From: Gadus chalcogrammus
Lineage: Eukaryota > Chordata > Actinopteri > Gadiformes > Gadidae
Length of the DNA stretch: 64,000 bases
Reading direction: 5' to 3'
NCBI RefSeq assembly: GCF_026213295.1
Contig: NC_079423.1
Coordinates: forward strand, 18,084,143 to 18,148,142
In this document: one piece after another, positions 60,060 through 64,000 of the stretch
Numbering within the stretch: the stretch's first letter is position 1
How the letters are laid out: every line of letters begins with the position of its first letter
The notes under the pieces: generated by a model
The model's input: the letters and a program-made list of their open reading frames with translations, nothing else
The model's database searches: none
What the model was told of the DNA's origin: nothing
Position numbers and translations under genes: made by a program

Positions 60060-60665
60060 GGGGGGTCTGAGACTGTGGGGGGGGGGGGAGCGGGGGTCTG
60101 AGACTGTGGGGGGGGGGTCTGAGACTGTGGGGGGGGGGGGCAGCGGGGGTCTGAGACTGTGGGGGGGGGGGGGGGGCAGCGGGGGTCTGAGACTGTGGGG
60201 GGGGGGCAGCGGGGGTCTGAGACTGTGGGGGGGGGGGGGGCAGCGGGGGTCTGAGACTGTGGGGGGGGGGCAGCGGGGGTCTGAGACTGTGGGGGGGGGG
60301 CAGCGGGGGTCTGAGACTGTGGGGGGGGGGGGGGCAGCGGGGGTCTGAGACTGTGGGGGGGGGGGCAGCGGGGGTCTGAGACTGTGGGGGGGGGGGGTCT
60401 GAGACTATGGGGGGGGGGGGGGCAGCGGGGGTCTGAGACTGTGGGGGGGGGGGGGGGCAGCGGGGTCTGAGACTGTGGGGGGGGGGGGCAGCGGGGGTCT
60501 GAGACTGTGGGGGGGGGGTCTGAGACTATGGGGGGGGGGGGGCAGCGGGGGTCTGAGACTGTGGGAGGGGGGGTCTGAGACTGTGGGGGGGGGGGGGCAG
60601 CCGGGTCTGAGACTGTGGGGGGGGGGGGGCAGCGGGGTCTGAGACTGTAGGGGGGGGGCAGCGGG
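60060..60665. repeat. GGGTCTGAGACTGTGG + poly-G array, about 20 units
   Basis: Units of 25-40 bases: CAGCGGGGGTCTGAGACTGT plus 8-15 G. In NHS transcript sense it is C-rich and lies at the 5' end of the 3' UTR. Confidence 0.95.
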
Positions 60666-60834
60666 GGACAGTATGACGGTGGACGCACGTCCGAGTGTGC
60701 GTCCACCATCAGCCAACGCACACATCCCCCCCGACGACCGACGGCACGCCGCGCTCCGCCCCTCGTCCTCCCATCCCCGGCACTCGCCCGCGTACAGCCC
60801 ATAGGTCGGGAGCCCAGGTCAAAGGTCACCGCCC

Positions 60835-61533
60835 CTAGCTGCCCCCCGAGGAGGGCCGGTCGTCGGGGGGGCTCCCGTCCGAGCCCTCGCCCTCGCCCTC
60901 CGAGATGGCCTGCATGGGCGCCGCGAAGTAGCGGCAGCGGGCGGCGTAGCGGCTGCTGGTGGCGGGCGGCGGGACCCGGGGCCGCGCCCCCCCCCGGGCC
61001 CCCGGGGGCCCCGAGGGCGAGGCCTTGGGGGAGAAGCCCTCGGCGTTGGCTCGGGGCAGCGGGCTGAGCGGCGCCTCGGGGAACAGCACCCCCTGGAGCT
61101 GCTGCTCGAAGGGGGAGAGGGGGGAGGCGTGGGGGGAGAGGGGGGAGGCGTAGGGGGGAGAGCGGCTGGTCGTCCCCCAGCGGGTCCCCGGGGGCCCGGG
61201 GCCCGGCCGGGCTGCGGAGGATCTCGGAGGCGGACATGCGGTAGCTGGAGTCGGCGCGGCTGCCCTTGCGCAGCAGCAGCAGCTTGAACTCCTCGTTGGA
61301 GGTGGACGACTTCTTCACGCTGCGGTAGATGGGGCTGGGGGCCTTCTGCAGGGGGGGGGCGGGGGAGGGCGGCGGGGGCAGGGCGGGGGGCGGCGTCGGG
61401 GTGCCGGGGGGCGTCGCCGCGGGGGCGGGGGCGGGTGCGGGCTGCGGGCGACGTGGCCCCGGAGGCGGCCCCCAGCCGGCCCCGGGCCCCCAGCTCAGCG
61501 GAGTCCCTGCGGCCCAACACCTTCCTCTTGGAC
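60835..61533 (-). CDS. nhs: NHS last exon, with two apparent frameshifts
   Basis: The exon begins (R)[15 protein letters not shown] in the frame set by the previous exon. The conserved [20 protein letters not shown] and [12 protein letters not shown] follow one frame over. The conserved [12 protein letters not shown] and [20 protein letters not shown] lie another frame over and end at TAG (60837-60835). Each switch is explained by one surplus base; the likeliest sites are the nine-G run at 61351-61359 and the six-G run at 61153-61158. Sequencing error in G-runs is the simplest reason. Confidence 0.85.
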
Positions 61534-62775
61534 CTGTGGGGGAACGCACAGGACGGGTTAACTAGTGACCAGAGGACGGGTAGAGGACGGGTTAACTAAG
61601 GAAGAGAGGAGGACGGGTTACCTAATGACCAGAGGAGGACGGGTTAACTAATGACCAGAGGACGGGTTAACTAGTGACCAGAGGACGGGTTAACTAATGA
61701 CCAGAGGAGGACGGGTTAACTAATGACCAGAAGAGGACGGGTTAACTAAGGACCAGAGGACGGGTTGACTAAGGACCAGAGGACGGGTTACCTAATGACC
61801 AGAGGAGGACGGGTTAACTAATGACCAGAGGACGGGTTAACTAATGACCAGAGGAGGACAGGTTAACTAATGACCAGAAGAGGACGGGTTAACTAAGGAC
61901 CAGAGGACGGGTTGACTAAGGACCAGAGGACGGGTTAACTAATGACCAGAAGAGGACGGGGTGTGTAATCAGGGTGTGTAGGCAGGGTGTAGGGGTGTGT
62001 AGGCAGGGTGTAGGGGGGTTGTAGGCAGGGTGTAGGGGGGTTGTAGGCAGGGTGTAGGGAGGTTGTTGGCAGGGTGTAGGCAGGGTGTAGGCAGGGTGGG
62101 CAGTCTACCTGTGTATCATGGCAAACAGGTCCTCGGTGGTCCGGGTTCTGGAGGGCGACTGGAACACGCTGTCGTCCCCCGACCGCGCCTCGTCGCTCGC
62201 CGACGACATAACGGGCGACGTCACGCTGTCCTCGCTCGGTGATGATGTCACGTTCCCGCTGGACGAGGACCCTGTGGGAGGAGGAGACGCTGTGTGAGTT
62301 GAGAGTCTTCATCGTATTAAGTGCACCTCATCAGAGCACTTAATGCATGTTGTACGTCCTGCCACTTAAACAGAGTACTAGCATGGTGTAACAGCTCATC
62401 ATAGATATCTCTGTTGTGTACGAGGAATGGGTTAACCTAGTGATAGTTAGTGCTTGGCACCTGGTTCTATGAACATCCTCAATGTACCGACAGAGATATA
62501 TTGTTGCTTCTCTTTCTTCAGACAAATGTACTTATTGTAAGAGAGAGAGAGAGAGGAGAGAGGGAGAGGGAGAGGGAGAGGGAGAGAGGGGAGAGAGAGG
62601 GAGAGAGAGAGACGGAGGAGCGGGGGAGAGGAGAGAGAGAGAGAGAGAGGGTGAGAGAGAGAGAGGAGAGAGAGAGAAAAGAGAGAGAGAGAGAGAGGGA
62701 GACCGGAGAGAGAGATTGGAGAGAGAGAGAGAGAGGGAGAGTAGAGAGAGAGAGAGGGAGAGGGAGAGGGAGGGG

Positions 62776-62833
<58 letters not shown>

Positions 62834-62870
62834 AGGGAGGGGGAGAGAGAGAGAGAGAGAGAGACGAGAG

Positions 62871-62912
<42 letters not shown>

Positions 62913-64000
62913 GAGTGAGAGAGTGAGTGTGTTCTTGTACCTTTACTGGAGCTGTCGTCTGCGTCGGGGGAGGAGCTCCAAGACGAACCCATCGACTCGT
63001 CCTGTAGCCCCGCCTCTGCTCCCGGGCCGGGCGGCGAGCTGTCTGACGGACAGCTCTCTGACGGACTGGTCTCTGACGGACAGCTCTCTGACGGACTGGT
63101 CTCTGACGGACAGCTCTCTGATTGACAGCTCTCTGACGGACAGCTCTCCGCGGTGGGCTCCTGGCGCTGGGCCCGCGGCGGGCTGGTCATGCCCAGGTAG
63201 GGAGGCTCCTCCTCTTCCTCCTCCTCCTCCTCCTTCAGCTGGGTCTCTGGCGGGGGGGGCGTCTCCTCCGCTGGACAGAGGGGGTCCGGAGCGGGCCCTC
63301 GGGGCGCCTGTCCCTCGGGGGGACCCGCCGTCCCGGGGCAGCGGCCTGCCTCCCCGTCGCGGGCGGCGTCCACCAGGGCGTGTCTGTCGATGACATCACT
63401 GGGCCACGCCCTCTCCCCGGGGGCGGGCTCCTTCGAGGGGAGCGGCGGCGGTTTGTACGACTCCCCGAAGGAGCTCGGGACGAAGGAGGCGTAGATGGGG
63501 TGACCTCTGACCTCGGAGGGCTTGCTGCCGGTCGGGGGGCTGAAGAGGCTCAGCGGGGGGTCCCGGGGCGCGCGGTGGTTCAGGGTCTTCTCGGCGCGGG
63601 GCCCCTCGGGCTCCCGGCTGAAGGAGCGCAACTGGATGGAGTGCAGCACGGTGGGCGTGATGGACATCAGGCGCATGGGGGGCACCTCCGACTTACAGGA
63701 CCGCTCGGAGCGGCCCGGCGCCCGCGGCTTGTGGCTCTGCTTCAGGAGCTGCATCTGGCTCCTGAGGGCCAGCGCCGAGGGCCCCGGGCTGGGCTGGAGG
63801 CCGCTGAGGTCCAGGTTGGAGGGGGCGATGATGGGCAGCTCCAGGGGGGTCTGAGGGGAGGAGCCCCCGTCCCTGGAGGACCGGAACTGGAGCGAGGAGA
63901 GCGAGGACTTCCTCTCCGGGACCTTGGGCTTCCTCTTGGCGCTGGGCGGCGACAGCGGGCTGGGGAAGAAGGCCGAGGGGAGGGCGGAGGTGGGGGTCTC
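60835..64000 (-). CDS. nhs: NHS (Nance-Horan syndrome actin-remodelling regulator), 3' end, partial
   Basis: NHS proteins are WAVE/actin-linked scaffolds important for eye and tooth development (family knowledge). Exons on the minus strand are 62941-64000 (3' part of the large exon, open at the window edge), 62109-62271 and 60835-61533. Landmarks in order are [145 protein letters not shown] and the end [20 protein letters not shown]. In the last exon these motifs lie in three different frames (see findings). NHSL1 or NHSL2 are possible, but the RAI2/SCML2/CDKL5 neighbourhood points to NHS itself. Confidence 0.92.
61555..62105. repeat. NHS penultimate intron: two minisatellites
   Basis: ACCAGAGGACGGGTTAACTA units (61,555-61,960), then GGCAGGGTGTAGGGGTGTGT units (61,960-62,105) that end at the donor of the penultimate exon. 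Confidence 0.92.
62109..62271 (-). CDS. nhs: NHS penultimate exon
   Basis: A 163-base exon encoding (G)[37 protein letters not shown] and [11 protein letters not shown] (the R codon is split). The acceptor is TCCCACAG and the donor GTAGACTG. Its phase fits both neighbours. Confidence 0.92.
62345..62540 (+). repeat. dispersed repeat family B, in NHS intron
   Basis: AACCTAGTGATAGTTAGTGC, TTGGCACCTGGTTCTATGA and CAGACAAATGTACTTATTG match the 2345-2615 element in the same orientation. Confidence 0.78.
62540..62935. repeat. (GA)n-rich tract in NHS intron
   Basis: About 390 bases of GAGAGA with GGGAG interruptions, ending about 12 bases from the NHS large-exon donor. Confidence 0.95.
62941..64000 (-). 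CDS. nhs: NHS large exon, 3' part
   Basis: Open from the window edge to the donor GTACAAG at 62940, ending DADDSSSK plus one base. It contains [35 protein letters not shown] and [21 protein letters not shown] Glu run (about 63,205-63,235) and a 15-bp coding minisatellite giving [10 protein letters not shown] pentapeptides (63,045-63,150) look fast-evolving. Confidence 0.92.
63045..63150 (-). repeat. 15-bp coding minisatellite in NHS
   Basis: Alternating GACGGACAGCTCTCT and GACGGACTGGTCTCT units on the plus strand encode SESCP and SETSP pentapeptides on the minus strand. Confidence 0.9.

Larger units (their letters stand above)
57085..60834 (-). other. nhs: probable NHS 3' UTR
   Basis: From the NHS stop down to a minus-strand AATAAA at 57103-57108 there is no other gene. 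The AT-rich part (57,085-57,560) looks like UTR sequence. The region also holds a C-rich array (60,060-60,665), an 11-bp array (59,165-59,545) and a 26-bp array (57,985-58,400). The 3' end is inferred from the hexamer. Confidence 0.45.

Noticed and set aside
59942..61549. 535-residue minus-strand frame with (S/Q)TPAAPPPP repeats
   Set aside because: Its middle part is genuine NHS, but the tail is the C-rich 3' UTR array read past a frameshift. The conserved NHS C-terminus and stop are in another frame.

Overview
The window is vertebrate nuclear DNA, almost certainly from a ray-finned fish. Its genes are split into short exons with GT-AG introns. The four identifiable proteins are vertebrate gene families that sit together on human Xp22.13. 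The non-coding DNA is full of microsatellites, GC-rich minisatellites and SINE-like repeats with a tRNA-type head, as is common in teleosts. I saw no bacterial, phage or viral gene and no CRISPR array.

Layout. (1) 578-16,340, minus strand: 5' half of CDKL5, with six coding exons (kinase N-lobe through the DFG motif), a probable non-coding first exon and a CpG-rich promoter near 16.1-16.4 kb; the rest lies beyond position 1. (2) 20,318-32,670, plus strand: a complete 14-exon SCML2-type Polycomb gene (two MBT repeats, basic linker, SLED-like domain, C-terminal SAM), head-to-head with CDKL5. All 14 exons join in frame into 690 codons. (3) 35,773-37,377, minus strand: RAI2, with one coding exon and two CtBP-type LDLS motifs. 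(4) 42,537-42,636: a 100-N gap. (5) 42,640-57,073: a near-identical second copy of 28,024-42,536 (3' half of SCML2, all of RAI2, the downstream intergenic DNA). Copy one ends exactly at the gap and copy two begins exactly after it, so an unpurged allele is the likeliest explanation. (6) 57,085-64,000, minus strand: 3' end of NHS, with the end of the large exon, two terminal exons and a long 3' UTR; its last exon needs two frame changes to read through the conserved C-terminus.

The gene products belong to different processes: a serine/threonine kinase (CDKL5), a chromatin-binding Polycomb protein (SCML2), a CtBP-binding nuclear co-regulator (RAI2) and an actin/WAVE-linked scaffold (NHS). They form a conserved synteny block rather than an operon.

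The most unusual property is how tandem repeats relate to splicing. Most SCML2 introns after the first, and several CDKL5 introns, consist largely of tandem arrays that run right up to a splice site. In several cases the repeated unit contains the splice site itself: nine 40-bp copies of the exon-5 donor, about sixteen 46-bp copies of the exon-11 acceptor, about eighteen ~20-bp units with a branch-point-like CTAAC, a C-tract and AG before exon 12, and 38-bp donor-like units after exon 9 that derive from a SINE head. A 41-bp minisatellite is shared, in the same transcript sense, between CDKL5 intron 3 and SCML2 intron 3. RAI2 also carries a perfect 33-bp-arm hairpin inside its coding sequence.
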